From: Paenibacillus massiliensis 2301065 = DSM 16942
GTDB taxonomy: Bacteria > Bacillota > Bacilli > Paenibacillales > Paenibacillaceae
NCBI RefSeq assembly: GCF_000377505.1
Contig: NZ_KB898191.1
Location: 62,001-126,000 of the forward strand
Length of the DNA stretch: 64,000 bases
Direction: 5' to 3'
Shown here: positions 1-8,460 of the stretch, piece after piece
Layout of the letters: each line of letters opens with the position of its first letter
How positions within the stretch are numbered: position 1 is the first letter of the stretch
Translations under genes and position numbers: made by a program
Notes under the pieces: generated by a model
Told to the model about the DNA's origin: nothing
The model's database searches: none
The model's input: only the letters and a program-made list of their open reading frames with translations

Positions 1-731
1 TACGAGAAGGGACTTTAAGAATGGGGATCAACGGTGACATGAGGACCCTAGAGGAAGGCGACATGGCCATATGCTGTAGTGGCGACACCCATGTATATGT
101 CAGTACAGGACCAGCAACCACGATCTATATTCTGGTATTCAGACCGACCCTGATCGGCAATCACGGCAATTGGCCAGAGAAGCTTCGCTTTCAGAGCTCC
201 TTTATCACCAGAAAATCACTAGAGCAGCAGGCGATCAGCCCTGTCATTATGGACGATATAGTAAGATTGATTGAGCACATTTATGAGGAAATGAGGGCGC
301 ACAAGCCCCACTACCAGATGTTTGTCACTAGCAAAGTAATGGAGCTATGCGGAATTACGCAGCGATATTTACCTACTACACCTATTGATCCAAATCAAGA
401 AAATAAGAGGATTGCACGCCTCAAAACCATGCATGATATTCTTCAGTATATTGAGAATAACTATAGTAGGCCCCTGACTTTAGAGACGACTGCAAGTCAC
501 TTTAATCTAAGCTCTTTTCATTTCAGCAGACTACTTCAAGGGATTACAGGGACTAATTTCAGATATCATTTGAATGCTGTGCGGATTGAGATCGCAGAGG
601 AGATGATTAAATCCAGCGAAGAGACTATTACCCAGATTGCGTTAGCGTGTGGCTTCAATAATGTCCGGACCTTTAATCGGGCTTTTAGACAAATTAAAGG
701 CTACACCCCTTCTGAGCTTAGATGTGTATAA
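1..731 (+). CDS. AraC family transcriptional regulator, 5' end cut by window edge
   Basis: The reading frame is open to base 1, and residues upstream of the first ATG (base 21) continue a cupin-like sensor domain, so the gene starts outside the window. The visible protein has an N-terminal AraC-type sugar or effector pocket with a GD..I....H.Y pattern (about residues 13-30). A C-terminal pair of helix-turn-helix motifs covers about the last 100 residues, with the typical ending ITQIALACGFNNVRTFNRAFR. Such proteins usually activate nearby carbohydrate or transport genes. The next gene is convergent, so the target is probably upstream and not visible. The family call is firm; the ligand is unknown. 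Confidence 0.85.
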   Translation, partial: REGTLRMGINGDMRTLEEGDMAICCSGDTHVYVSTGPATTIYILVFRPTLIGNHGNWPEKLRFQSSFITRKSLEQQAISPVIMDDIVRLIEHIYEEMRAHKPHYQMFVTSKVMELCGITQRYLPTTPIDPNQENKRIARLKTMHDILQYIENNYSRPLTLETTASHFNLSSFHFSRLLQGITGTNFRYHLNAVRIEIAEEMIKSSEETITQIALACGFNNVRTFNRAFRQIKGYTPSELRCV

Positions 732-761
732 GGACTGCCCAGACGCTACACAATGAGAGAA

Positions 762-2201
762 TTATCTCCCACGTTTGAGGAATAAACTAAACAGCGCTCC
801 AACTAATGCTACGCCAGCAGCAAGTAAGAAAGTATCAGAATATGCTCCGGCAAGCCCTATTGCTGGTGTATTAATGCCTGTTTCTACTGTTCGAGTCGTG
901 ACTCGTACAGCGTGAAACTGACTCAAGCTCAGGATGGCCAGAGATATAATTATATTAGCCGCAGCAGAGGTCAATGGTGTGACTCGATGGATGGATTCGG
1001 GCGGGGCAGATTGAAGAATATACGTGTTGAGTGACATCATACAAAGACCCATTCCAGTTCCAAGTAACCCTACGATCCCCCCAATGAATACTCCCCCTAT
1101 ACTCTCATCAATCCTTGATAAAAGTAGTAGTGCGATAGCAATTATTGCAAGACCTGAGCTTGCAAGAGGTCGGATACCAAAATGATCAAATATTTTCCCT
1201 CCCAATGGCATCAATAGTCCAGAAGTGATTGCAAGCATGCTCATGACTAATCCTGCATCAAAAGGACTGTAGCTCATAGAATTTTGTAAATATTGCGGGA
1301 TGAAAATAAGTGAACCGTTAAGAGCTGTGTATTGAATCCAACTTACAAATATTCCTCTTCGAAATTGGGCGGATCGGAAAGCACGCAGTTCCAGGAGAGG
1401 ATTAGGGTGCTGCAGTTCATGGAACCATAACCATAACAGTAATACCAACCCGAAAAATCCCACCACCCATGTCATCCATGTGGCACTTAAGTTAAAACTT
1501 AACGTCAACAAAACAAAAGCAGTGGGCGCTAATATTAAACCAAGGATATCCAAGGGCATTTTTTCAGTGGCAGTAGTTTGAAGTAACTCTAACTTACGTA
1601 GAAATCGCATTCCCAATCCTATAGTAATCAAGCCTATGGGTACATTAATCCAAAAGATCCACTGCCAGCTACTAGATTCCAGTATCCATCCAGACAAGAT
1701 TGGCCCTGAAGCAGGAGCAATCAACATTGGAATGCCCAGCCACCCCATGATCTGTCCCTTTTTATTAGGCGGAGCTAAGCGGAAGACCATGGCCATACCC
1801 ATAGGCTGAATCATTCCTCCTCCCAGACCTTGAATAATCCGAAAAGCAATTAATTGGTTTGCATTCTGAGCTACTGCACAAAGTACGGAGCCAATTAGAA
1901 ATAATAGGACTGTAATCATATATGCATTTGCAGCACCTACTCTATCTGAGAACCAGCCTGCAAGTGGGATAGTAACGGACATCGCTAGCATGTAACCGAT
2001 AATTACCCATTGCAAGTGATCGAATGAAACTCCAAACTCAAGGGATAAGTTGGGGATCGCCACATTCATGGCGGTACTATCAAGAATTACCATCATCATT
2101 CCTGGAATGATCGCCATTAGTGCCAAAAAAAACAACTTCTTTTTTATATCCGGGCTCTCTGTAGTTAAAGAACTATTATGGGGAACAAGCTGTTTGGTCA
2201 T
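762..2201 (-). CDS. DHA2-family (EmrB/QacA-like) MFS efflux transporter
   Basis: A proton-coupled drug exporter of the 14-helix DHA2 type in the cytoplasmic membrane. Motif A (GWFSDRVGA) and the antiporter motif C-like stretch (GIPMLIAPASGPILSGW) are visible, and the N-terminal helix carries the family pattern LDSTAMNVAIPNL. The chosen ATG (MTKQLVPH) has an AAGGAGAG ribosome binding site; a longer frame starting 17 codons upstream has none. The protein is 479 residues, normal for the family. It is divergent from a TetR gene at 2367, and the gap contains two inverted repeats, so local repression by that regulator is likely. The substrate cannot be read from sequence. Confidence 0.88.
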   Translation of the reverse strand: MTKQLVPHNSSLTTESPDIKKKLFFLALMAIIPGMMMVILDSTAMNVAIPNLSLEFGVSFDHLQWVIIGYMLAMSVTIPLAGWFSDRVGAANAYMITVLLFLIGSVLCAVAQNANQLIAFRIIQGLGGGMIQPMGMAMVFRLAPPNKKGQIMGWLGIPMLIAPASGPILSGWILESSSWQWIFWINVPIGLITIGLGMRFLRKLELLQTTATEKMPLDILGLILAPTAFVLLTLSFNLSATWMTWVVGFFGLVLLLWLWFHELQHPNPLLELRAFRSAQFRRGIFVSWIQYTALNGSLIFIPQYLQNSMSYSPFDAGLVMSMLAITSGLLMPLGGKIFDHFGIRPLASSGLAIIAIALLLLSRIDESIGGVFIGGIVGLLGTGMGLCMMSLNTYILQSAPPESIHRVTPLTSAAANIIISLAILSLSQFHAVRVTTRTVETGINTPAIGLAGAYSDTFLLAAGVALVGALFSLFLKRGR

Positions 2202-2277
2202 CTTTCTCTCCTTATAATGAACATAATGTTGATTAATTTTCTTGTTGTTCATTATAATTTAAGGGTCCCGAGATTCA

Positions 2278-2334
2278 ATGATCACCAGATCATGCGTTGT
2301 TCAATAATCGACACTAGAAACTTAACTGATCAGT
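2278..2334. promoter_or_regulatory. Candidate TetR operator region between divergent genes
   Basis: Two inverted repeats lie between the efflux gene and the tetR gene. One is ATGATC-4 bp-GATCAT at 2278-2293; the other is the perfect 10-bp palindrome ACTGATCAGT at 2325-2334. Both share a TGATC/GATCA half-site, which suits a dimeric TetR protein controlling itself and the pump. The role is inferred from position. Confidence 0.5.
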
Positions 2335-2366
2335 AAGTGCTGCTTTATTTTCTCAAGGAGGTAACT

Positions 2367-2960
2367 ATGAAAGGCAAAATCGACCGCCGTATACTACGAA
2401 CAAAACAACTGTTATATGACGTTCTACTAGATCTGGCTCTTGAAAAATCCATTGAATCTATAACGGTGAAAGAGTTGACTGATCGAGCTGGCTTGAATAG
2501 GGGGACCTTTTATTTGCATTACCAGGATCTTCAAGAATTCTATGAGCAGCTTAAGAATGGCATATTAGAGCAATATTATTCGATAATAAAAAAGCTTGGT
2601 CATAGTTCTGTAAGCCGTGAGCCTTTTGTTGATCCTCCTCTGGGCTTTGTGCGCCCATTCGAATTCGTATTTGAACAGAAGCGTTTTTTTCAAGTCTTCA
2701 TGGGTCATACAGGAGATAACGCTTTTTCACTTCAAATGACGGAATTAATCAAAAAAAATTTCTTGGACAACTACTTGAATCAACATCAGGAGATTAAATA
2801 TAATCAAATCCCCGTGAGGCAGCATTACTTGTTTTCCTATCTAGCTTCCGCCTACATAGGGACTATACAACTCTGGATTCAACGTGACTTTGATTTGTCG
2901 CCTTCTGATATGACAATTTTATTTTCACAAATATCTAGACTGGGATCGGCGCATATATGA
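2367..2960 (+). CDS. TetR/AcrR family transcriptional regulator
   Basis: A one-component repressor with an N-terminal TetR helix-turn-helix (about residues 10-55: LEKSIESITVKELTDRAGL then NRGTFYLHYQD) and a helical ligand-binding C-terminus. The ATG at 2367 follows AAGGAGGTAACT, a strong ribosome binding site, so it is preferred over the upstream frame start at 2337. At 197 residues the length is normal. Divergent placement beside a DHA2 exporter and the paired TGATC palindromes in the gap suggest it represses the pump until an exported compound binds. The inducing compound is unknown. Confidence 0.88.
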   Translation: MKGKIDRRILRTKQLLYDVLLDLALEKSIESITVKELTDRAGLNRGTFYLHYQDLQEFYEQLKNGILEQYYSIIKKLGHSSVSREPFVDPPLGFVRPFEFVFEQKRFFQVFMGHTGDNAFSLQMTELIKKNFLDNYLNQHQEIKYNQIPVRQHYLFSYLASAYIGTIQLWIQRDFDLSPSDMTILFSQISRLGSAHI

Positions 2961-2992
2961 TGAATAATGGGATAACCACTCCTGTTCCCAAC

Positions 2993-3052
2993 ACAAAAAC
3001 ACCTCCAAGTGTCCTTCACATCCTATGACATGAAGGTACTCTTGAAGGTGTT
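2993..3052 (-). terminator. Long two-part hairpin terminator (repeat family member 1)
   Basis: Read on the minus strand, an outer stem CACCTTCAAG/CTTGGAGGTG encloses an inner 10-bp stem CCTTCATGTC/GATGTGAAGG, and a TTTTTG tract follows. It lies just downstream of the opuAC-like gene. A related copy with the same nested plan occurs at 6376-6438. Confidence 0.75.
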
Positions 3053-3081
3053 CTGACATATTAGATATGGTTACAGACTGC

Positions 3082-3981
3082 TTATGACTGCAAATCTTCG
3101 ATGGAATTCACATCTTCCATATACGTAGGGACAGCCAGACCAGATTTTACATCAATCATATTGGCCCCAAGATCATCAAGCTGCTCACCATATTTATCCC
3201 AATAATCCATATGCGTCACAGGTAGCCATGCTGCTACGATAGCATCCACATCACCATTAGCAACCCCAAGCCACATCGGTCCGATCTCCACCTGCAAAGC
3301 TTCTGCCTTGTATCCCAGCTTCTCATCGAGCACGTAGCGAACTACGTTGGTACTCGCAAGCTCAGAATCCCAGGCTACATAGCTGAGGGTAAAGTGATCC
3401 CCATTTACAGGCTCCAGACCTTCAATCCATTCTTGGACTTGAGCTTCATGTCCATCCACCCATTTGGCTGCTGCCGCTTCCGGGCTCATCCCATTCTGGA
3501 TATCTATCATCACTTCGCCCATATCATCGGATGTCCAGTTGAATCGGTCCAGAAATTCATAGGCGACTGGATGATCCTTCTTCAGTCCAAGACGTGCAAT
3601 GGTATGAATCTCCTCAGGCTCTCCATAAGTCAGCTTGGGATCCTCCAGGTATTTCAGATCATAGGTGTTAAACATCCAGTGTGGAGACCAAGCAACAATG
3701 ACAATCGGCTCTTCATTCTTATAAGCTTTGTCAAGCTGTGCTGTCATGCCCGCTGCTGAGCTTTCCATCAAGGTCCAATTGGACAAATGATAATCTTCCA
3801 TGGCCTTAGCCGTCAGCCTCATTAGGCCAGAACCTGGGTCCGTGCCTGTGATTCTATAATTAACCTGTTTGCCGACGGACGAATTCCCCTCGCCTGTGGC
3901 AGCATTGGAAGAACATGCTCCTAATATGAGCACTGTAATCAAACTTGTAAGCACCATCCACTTTTTTGTCATCTTTATCAT
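3082..3981 (-). CDS. opuAC: Glycine betaine ABC transporter substrate-binding lipoprotein (OpuAC-like)
   Basis: An extracellular lipoprotein of the OpuA-type compatible-solute importer. A signal peptide ends in the lipobox LGAC (Cys about residue 23). The body matches B. subtilis OpuAC closely as I recall it: DPGSGLM near the start, VAWSPHWMF, AWDSELASTNV and the ending PTYMEDVNSIEDL. The tryptophans that form the aromatic betaine cage in this family appear in HWMF, VAWDS and GPMW. The ATG at 3981 has an AAGGGG ribosome binding site. No ATPase (opuAA) or permease (opuAB) gene adjoins it: the flanks are a hairpin terminator and a gene-poor gap. It is therefore an orphan binding protein in this window and may serve a transporter encoded elsewhere. 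Substrate is inferred from the family. Confidence 0.9.
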   Translation of the reverse strand: MIKMTKKWMVLTSLITVLILGACSSNAATGEGNSSVGKQVNYRITGTDPGSGLMRLTAKAMEDYHLSNWTLMESSAAGMTAQLDKAYKNEEPIVIVAWSPHWMFNTYDLKYLEDPKLTYGEPEEIHTIARLGLKKDHPVAYEFLDRFNWTSDDMGEVMIDIQNGMSPEAAAAKWVDGHEAQVQEWIEGLEPVNGDHFTLSYVAWDSELASTNVVRYVLDEKLGYKAEALQVEIGPMWLGVANGDVDAIVAAWLPVTHMDYWDKYGEQLDDLGANMIDVKSGLAVPTYMEDVNSIEDLQS

Positions 3982-4386
3982 ATGCTTTCCCCTTTTTACA
4001 GTTGTTCGGATGCCGGCGTTGCACTCTGCAGAAGTGTAGATAACATTTGACGAAATACGACAGTCGCTTTGTCAATACAACATCGTTATGATAACAAAAA
4101 ATAAAAATGAGCTCAAATGAAAAAAGCGTTCGTTACGTATATACAGAAAAAACTGTATATTATGAACTTGTTTATAGTGCTAAATTCACTTGTATGCTCT
4201 CACTTCCTACGGATTCATCCCCCGAAACCAAGAATCTAAAAAAATTTCAGATTTTTTCAAACAATATATACAAAAGATATTGTTATAGCTCATAGATCAT
4301 CGTATATAACATGAAGATCTTGCACTCAATCCCACAGCTTTATACATGCATTCGCTTGTTCGTCAAAGCTCTTGCATGGACGATAA

Positions 4387-4414
4387 GTAACCCCCTGGCA
4401 TGCCAGGGGGTTAC
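4387..4414. repeat. Perfect 28-bp palindrome
   Basis: Left half GTAACCCCCTGGCA and right half TGCCAGGGGGTTAC are exact reverse complements with no spacer. The stem would be very stable, yet neither strand has a following T run, so it is not a classical intrinsic terminator. Confidence 0.9.
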
Positions 4415-4507
4415 ATGAGAAGCCGCTAATCTATTGTTCCTATTACCTACCCTTCAAGATTCCAGTAGGGGCGTTTGAGAGTAGCTAAAGTCTGAGCTTC
4501 AAAGTGT

Positions 4508-4596
4508 TGATCTTAGTATTTCTGATCTTAGTATTTTTGATCTTAGCATTTCTGATCTTAGAAGTTCTAGTCTTAGTAGTTCGGATCTTGAGCTTC
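4508..4596. repeat. 15-bp tandem repeat, five units plus a decayed sixth
   Basis: Units begin at 4508, 4523, 4538, 4553 and 4568 with consensus TGATCTTAGTATTTC; a decayed unit runs 4583-4596. The heptamer GAGCTTC occurs just before the array (4494-4500) and inside its last unit (4590-4596). No coding function is apparent. Confidence 0.85.
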
Positions 4597-4665
4597 ATAG
4601 CTCCTTCTCACTTTTTCATAGATGTTGACTTACAGGTACTAATTTCGAAGTGCGCCCCCATGTAA

Positions 4666-6129
4666 TTAATTGCCTGTCGCCGTGTGACTTCCCCATACGG
4701 CTTCACCTTCATTAGATAGCGCAGTGAAGGTCATAACGTTTGTCTTCGTTCCCTCATCCCATTGGCGAACAAATACACCATGGTAGTCCACACCGTTAAT
4801 GACCAGTTCGATTCTATGCTTCTCCTTCAATCGCCAAGTACCTGATACGCTGCCAGAGATTGTACCATTATCATTAAAGTTAATTAGACTGGATTTTTTG
4901 ATCGTTGCGGAAATATCCTTGCCATGATTCAAATATTTATATTGGCCCGTTACATCTTCTTTTTTGTAGTTCCCCGCTGTTTCTTGTGCATATCGATGAG
5001 GGGCGACTACTGGCCAGCCGTTCTTGTTCATAAACATCTGATGTACCCGCACTTCATGCTCCTCGCCCCGAGAAGGGAACCGAGAATGGAAGATTAGGTA
5101 GTATTGCTTGGTCTGCTCATCATAATATGCCGAATTGTGACCCGGAGATACGTAACCAGAGCCAGTATGGGATGGTTCACCTTGAACAGGTTCGAATTGG
5201 TAGTTCCCCATCAGCTTCACACCGTAAGGCGCAATCGCATCGTCATCAAAAAATGTACCTGCTTTCCCTCCAACTCGAGTCATATCATTTCCTTTCGCAT
5301 CCACAAATGGTCCATCAGGAGACTTGGAGCGAGCTACACGTATGTTATATCCTCCATCAGCTGACAGTCCCCCGTATGAAAGAAAGAGATAGTAATAGTC
5401 CGTCTCTGGACTGTAAAGCATATAAGGTGCTTCAATTCGACTATGATTGGCCCCTAACAATTTTTTGCCGTACCCTTGATTGGGATAAGGAAATCCTGTT
5501 TGAGGGTTCATTTTCAAAATATAGATTCCACCAGAGTAAGATCCATAGACCATCCACAGATTGTTATTTTTATCAAAGAAGGTATGCGGATCGACCACAT
5601 TAGGGTGCTTGGTAGCATCATAGACGGTTCCGTCCTCACTCGGTTCTCCCCACATTCCTGACTTCAGAAAAATCCCTTTATCCTTGTAGGGTCCCTCGAT
5701 GTTATCAGCCACGGCTACGCCCATCGCTGACCGAGGAGAATCCCCCTTGCAAGCATTGTAGTACATGTAGTACTTCCCATCATTTAATTGAACCACATCT
5801 GCTGCCCATAATGTATCCGTCTCCGCCCATTGGAACGCAGCAGCAAGCTCTGTAAGTACATTAGGGATTAAAGGATTCCCATTGTGCACGGATGATGAGA
5901 TTTGTGTCCAGCGCATCAGATCGTTAGTCTTGGCCGAGGCGAGGTGTGAACCAAACACGTAGTAGGTTCCGTTCGCTCTGATCACAGACGGATCATGAAC
6001 GGATACATTATTGAATGTAGGAGCAGCGCTAGGAGTCATATCACTAGCCAGTGATACCGTCGCTGAGGAAGAGGTACTCATGACTAAAGCGATAAGCAGT
6101 GGGAGCAGCTTCTTGGACCTTGGTTTCAT
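4666..6129 (-). CDS. Secreted GH43 arabinan endo-1,5-alpha-L-arabinanase
   Basis: An extracellular five-bladed beta-propeller enzyme expected to cut alpha-1,5-arabinan in pectin. A signal peptide spans about residues 1-28. The three GH43 acidic residues are visible: D46 in VHDPSV, D180 in VVDPHTF and E233 in SRIEAPYM. A C-terminal beta domain (about residues 385-487), common in B. subtilis Abn2-type enzymes, ends the protein. AAGGAGG precedes the ATG. A CcpA-type cre site lies about 110 bases upstream, consistent with repression by preferred sugars. No arabinose transport genes adjoin it. Family and secretion are well supported; exact linkage is inferred. Confidence 0.9.
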   Translation of the reverse strand: MKPRSKKLLPLLIALVMSTSSSATVSLASDMTPSAAPTFNNVSVHDPSVIRANGTYYVFGSHLASAKTNDLMRWTQISSSVHNGNPLIPNVLTELAAAFQWAETDTLWAADVVQLNDGKYYMYYNACKGDSPRSAMGVAVADNIEGPYKDKGIFLKSGMWGEPSEDGTVYDATKHPNVVDPHTFFDKNNNLWMVYGSYSGGIYILKMNPQTGFPYPNQGYGKKLLGANHSRIEAPYMLYSPETDYYYLFLSYGGLSADGGYNIRVARSKSPDGPFVDAKGNDMTRVGGKAGTFFDDDAIAPYGVKLMGNYQFEPVQGEPSHTGSGYVSPGHNSAYYDEQTKQYYLIFHSRFPSRGEEHEVRVHQMFMNKNGWPVVAPHRYAQETAGNYKKEDVTGQYKYLNHGKDISATIKKSSLINFNDNGTISGSVSGTWRLKEKHRIELVINGVDYHGVFVRQWDEGTKTNVMTFTALSNEGEAVWGSHTATGN

Positions 6130-6235
6130 TATATCTAATCCTCCTTAAGCTCATGTATTGTTACCCTTACTTCGCTTCCTTCTGTCCCTCACCTCCAAAT
6201 TTCAAAATGAAGCGTATTATCAATATTTAGCATTT

Positions 6236-6251
6236 TTGTAATCGCTTACAA
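6236..6251 (-). promoter_or_regulatory. cre (CcpA) site upstream of the GH43 gene
   Basis: TTGTAATCGCTTACAA fits the cre consensus WTGNAANCGNWNNCW at every fixed position and is nearly palindromic. It lies in the upstream region of the arabinanase gene. Confidence 0.7.
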
Positions 6252-6375
6252 TAGAAAATACCATAATATCCCTTTTGTTTCAATTGGGTATCTGAATTCT
6301 TCTTCCTTTTTTCCACATTTTCTTACATTATTCCACCACCGGCATTCATTCATTGGCTCTTGTTGCCAACGTATC

Positions 6376-6438
6376 ACAAAAACACCTTCAACTATTCCTC
6401 ACATCTAAAGACATGAAGGCATATTCCTGAAGGTGTTC
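6376..6438 (-). terminator. Long two-part hairpin terminator (repeat family member 2)
   Basis: On the minus strand an outer stem ACACCTTCA/TGAAGGTGT encloses an inner stem CCTTCATGTC/GATGTGAGG with loop TTTA, followed by TTTTTG. It ends the DUF1349 gene and resembles the hairpin at 2993-3052 in both sequence and fold. Confidence 0.75.
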
Positions 6439-6480
6439 TAATGGGTCTAATGCTATGCGCTTGCGACACGACTACTCTAA

Positions 6481-7074
6481 TCAAGGCTCCGTATGAAGCT
6501 CTTGGTCTGGCTCCGCCAAGCACCAACGAGTGAAGGTAACCTCGAACCCATCCCGGGTTGGAGAGCAAGCAAAGGGGCCAGCTTCATTTCCAGTGGGATA
6601 AGGAAAACGCGCCACACGAATGGTACGCCATGGATGATTCTTCGTCCGCGCACGAATGACTACAGCATCTTTGATGATCGAGCAGCGAATGGTAATCTCT
6701 TCCCCGATCCATTCGGGCACAGCAGCAAGCGACCAATCCGAGTAACCATCGGTGACAACTGCTGATAGCTGAGGAATACCATCGTTAATCTCTATTCCAG
6801 TCTTGATCCATTGCGCAGGACCATGATACAGCAGCACGCCTGCCTGGTCATATAGCTCGGTGAAGGAGGACAGCAGAAAGGATACCTCTACGGCTGATGT
6901 GTTATCCCATTCCGTCAACAAGGCAGCTCCATCTTCATGCTCAAATCCATATAAGGTTTTCTTCCAGAAATCCTTCCCTTGTTCAGGGGCAACCTTAAAG
7001 ACTTCTCCTTCACGTATGGCAGACAGGGGAGGATTCAACCATCGACCTGATTCCCACTCGATTCTCTGGCTCAT
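6481..7074 (-). CDS. DUF1349 domain protein (concanavalin-like fold)
   Basis: A 197-residue cytoplasmic protein with the DUF1349 signature: DFWKKTLYGFEHEDGA near the start, then DQAGVLLYHGPAQWIKTGIE and a late GPFACSPTRDGFEVTF. Related proteins have a lectin-like beta-sandwich fold and often sit near sugar genes, but no activity is established. AAGGAG precedes the ATG. A strong hairpin terminator follows the stop, separating it from the arabinanase gene downstream. No signal peptide or membrane segment is visible. Confidence 0.85.
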   Translation of the reverse strand: MSQRIEWESGRWLNPPLSAIREGEVFKVAPEQGKDFWKKTLYGFEHEDGAALLTEWDNTSAVEVSFLLSSFTELYDQAGVLLYHGPAQWIKTGIEINDGIPQLSAVVTDGYSDWSLAAVPEWIGEEITIRCSIIKDAVVIRARTKNHPWRTIRVARFPYPTGNEAGPFACSPTRDGFEVTFTRWCLAEPDQELHTEP

Positions 7075-7136
7075 AGGCTTCTCTCCTTTAGACTTGATAT
7101 ATCATAATCTCTTCTTTCATTTTCTCTTCTATCATA

Positions 7137-7175
7137 CAAAAATCCCCTCAGTCAGTGCTAATTCGTGAGGGGAAT
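7137..7175 (-). terminator. Intrinsic terminator after the HAD gene
   Basis: Minus strand: TCCCCTCA/TGAGGGGA stem (arms 7143-7150 and 7166-7173) followed by TTTTTG, directly downstream of the HAD phosphatase stop codon. Confidence 0.85.
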
Positions 7176-7185
7176 CTCGTCAAGC

Positions 7186-7992
7186 TTACTTCTTTTGTAG
7201 CTCTATAATCTTTTGTATCGTAAGCAGTACTGCATTCTCTTCGTTAGATTTTGTAATGAAGCTTGCAGCCCTTTTTGTATTATCACAAGCATTACTTACA
7301 GCAAAGCTGTATTTTGCAATCGCCATAAGCTCCACATCATTCTCTCCATCACCAAATGACATCGTCTCTTCAAAAGTAACACCCAGCATCTCTTGCAGCT
7401 TCTTGACCGTCTCACCTTTGTGCGTATGCAGCGCCGTAATATCCAGCCATCTGGGCTCTGAATCGACAATGTATATTTGCCCATCCAGCTTCTTCTCAAC
7501 ATGCTTTCTCAGTGCTCCACACCGCTCCTTCACATCGAATACGGTGATTTTAATAAAGTCACTAGTAATCTGCTGGAAGGAATCCAGCTTGATCACTTGC
7601 TCATAAGAGCCCTTCACGACCCTGTACATATCCTCCGGAATGGATGACAGGACATAGGCAGCATCACTACCACACACAATGAGCGTCATCTCTGGATCAA
7701 AGGCTTGAATCTCCTCAATGGCCTGAAGAGCCAGCTCCCGGGCAATCGTGAATTCCTTGACGACTTCCCCGTCTCTTTTTATTCTCGCTGCGCTATCCCC
7801 CAGAATCCATATCCCTTTACCGTGTTCCCCGAACAGCTTTTCAACCCGCTCGCATTGTTTGCCAGTGCATGCAACGAATGTGATACCCTGCTCTCGCATC
7901 TCCGCGTGAACCTCATTAAACAGCTCCACATCAAATGCGCTCTTGTTATTCAGAAATGTCCCATCCAAGTCAGTTACTACGAGTTTAATCAT
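7186..7992 (-). CDS. Cof-type HAD family phosphatase
   Basis: A cytosolic haloacid-dehalogenase phosphatase with a C2 cap, expected to remove phosphate from sugar phosphates or similar small molecules using Mg2+. Motif I is DLDGTFLNN (nucleophile D8) and motif IV is GDGENDVELM, as in Cof/YkrA proteins. The ATG at 7992 (MIKLVVTDLDG) has GGAGG nine bases upstream; a longer start five codons earlier overlaps that site and is unlikely. It lies 24 bases after a small membrane-protein gene in the same direction, suggesting a two-gene operon, and ends at a clear terminator. Substrate is not predictable. Confidence 0.9.
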   Translation of the reverse strand: MIKLVVTDLDGTFLNNKSAFDVELFNEVHAEMREQGITFVACTGKQCERVEKLFGEHGKGIWILGDSAARIKRDGEVVKEFTIARELALQAIEEIQAFDPEMTLIVCGSDAAYVLSSIPEDMYRVVKGSYEQVIKLDSFQQITSDFIKITVFDVKERCGALRKHVEKKLDGQIYIVDSEPRWLDITALHTHKGETVKKLQEMLGVTFEETMSFGDGENDVELMAIAKYSFAVSNACDNTKRAASFITKSNEENAVLLTIQKIIELQKK

Positions 7993-8016
7993 ATTATGAA
8001 CCTCCATGAAAAGTAA

Positions 8017-8202
8017 TTAAGATGATTTCTTGGCACTTACTTCATTTTCAGCATGAACGTCCTCTTCAATACCTTGCCAATCCCTTTGGAAGGACTCATA
8101 CCTCTGCCGAGCTATGACATGAGTCCGACGCCAGTTGACCACCCAGCTAGCTATTACATACACGCCTATCAGAGAACATGCTGCCAGAATCCACTGTAAC
8201 AT
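8017..8202 (-). CDS. Small single-pass membrane protein, unknown function
   Basis: A 61-residue protein with one hydrophobic helix at about residues 2-22 and a charged C-terminal tail (RQRYESFQRDWQGIEED). AAGGAGG stands 11 bases upstream of the ATG. A TTG three codons earlier would sit two bases from that site and is less likely. It precedes the HAD gene by 24 bases. No family was recognised. Confidence 0.6.
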   Translation of the reverse strand: MLQWILAACSLIGVYVIASWVVNWRRTHVIARQRYESFQRDWQGIEEDVHAENEVSAKKSS

Positions 8203-8318
8203 GGCTCTCAATACCTCCTTACACGAAGCCTAGTACCTAAAAAAAGTATAAAGTCGCTGCAAACCATTCGAACCGAAATCGTATTCGGCCGAGATATCAG
8301 CCTGCTTACTAATCCACC

Positions 8319-8339
8319 TTTATAATGATCATTTATAAA
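8319..8339. promoter_or_regulatory. Inverted repeat upstream of the small membrane protein gene
   Basis: TTTATAA-7 bp-TTATAAA, centred on TGATCAT, with outer CACC/GGTG complementarity. A similar CTTTATAAA string recurs in the upstream region of the MFS gene near 9737. It could be an operator; its role is unproven. Confidence 0.3.
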
Positions 8340-8460
8340 GTAGGTGTTGAGCGTCACCTTGCATGTATATCAAGCGTTGCCGGCTACACATCAAGCTTAT
8401 TTCATGTAACTAGTTTCATGTCAAATGTTATTTTTCGGTTGCTATTTCCACCATTACAAT

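Larger units (their letters stand above)
3982..4665. other. Gene-poor gap holding a palindrome and a minisatellite
   Basis: No convincing gene is visible in this stretch. It contains the upstream region of the opuAC-like gene, an AT-rich part, a perfect 28-bp palindrome (4387-4414) and a 15-bp tandem repeat (4508-4596), both listed separately. Confidence 0.6.

Noticed and set aside
4107-4295. A 62-codon frame upstream of the tandem repeat
   Set aside because: No ribosome binding site, AT-rich random-looking product.
4508-4596. Possible CRISPR array
   Set aside because: Units are contiguous 15-mers without unique spacers; there are no cas genes.
5104-5661. Several overlapping open frames opposite the GH43 gene
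   Set aside because: All are shadows of the GH43 coding strand with no start signals or family match.
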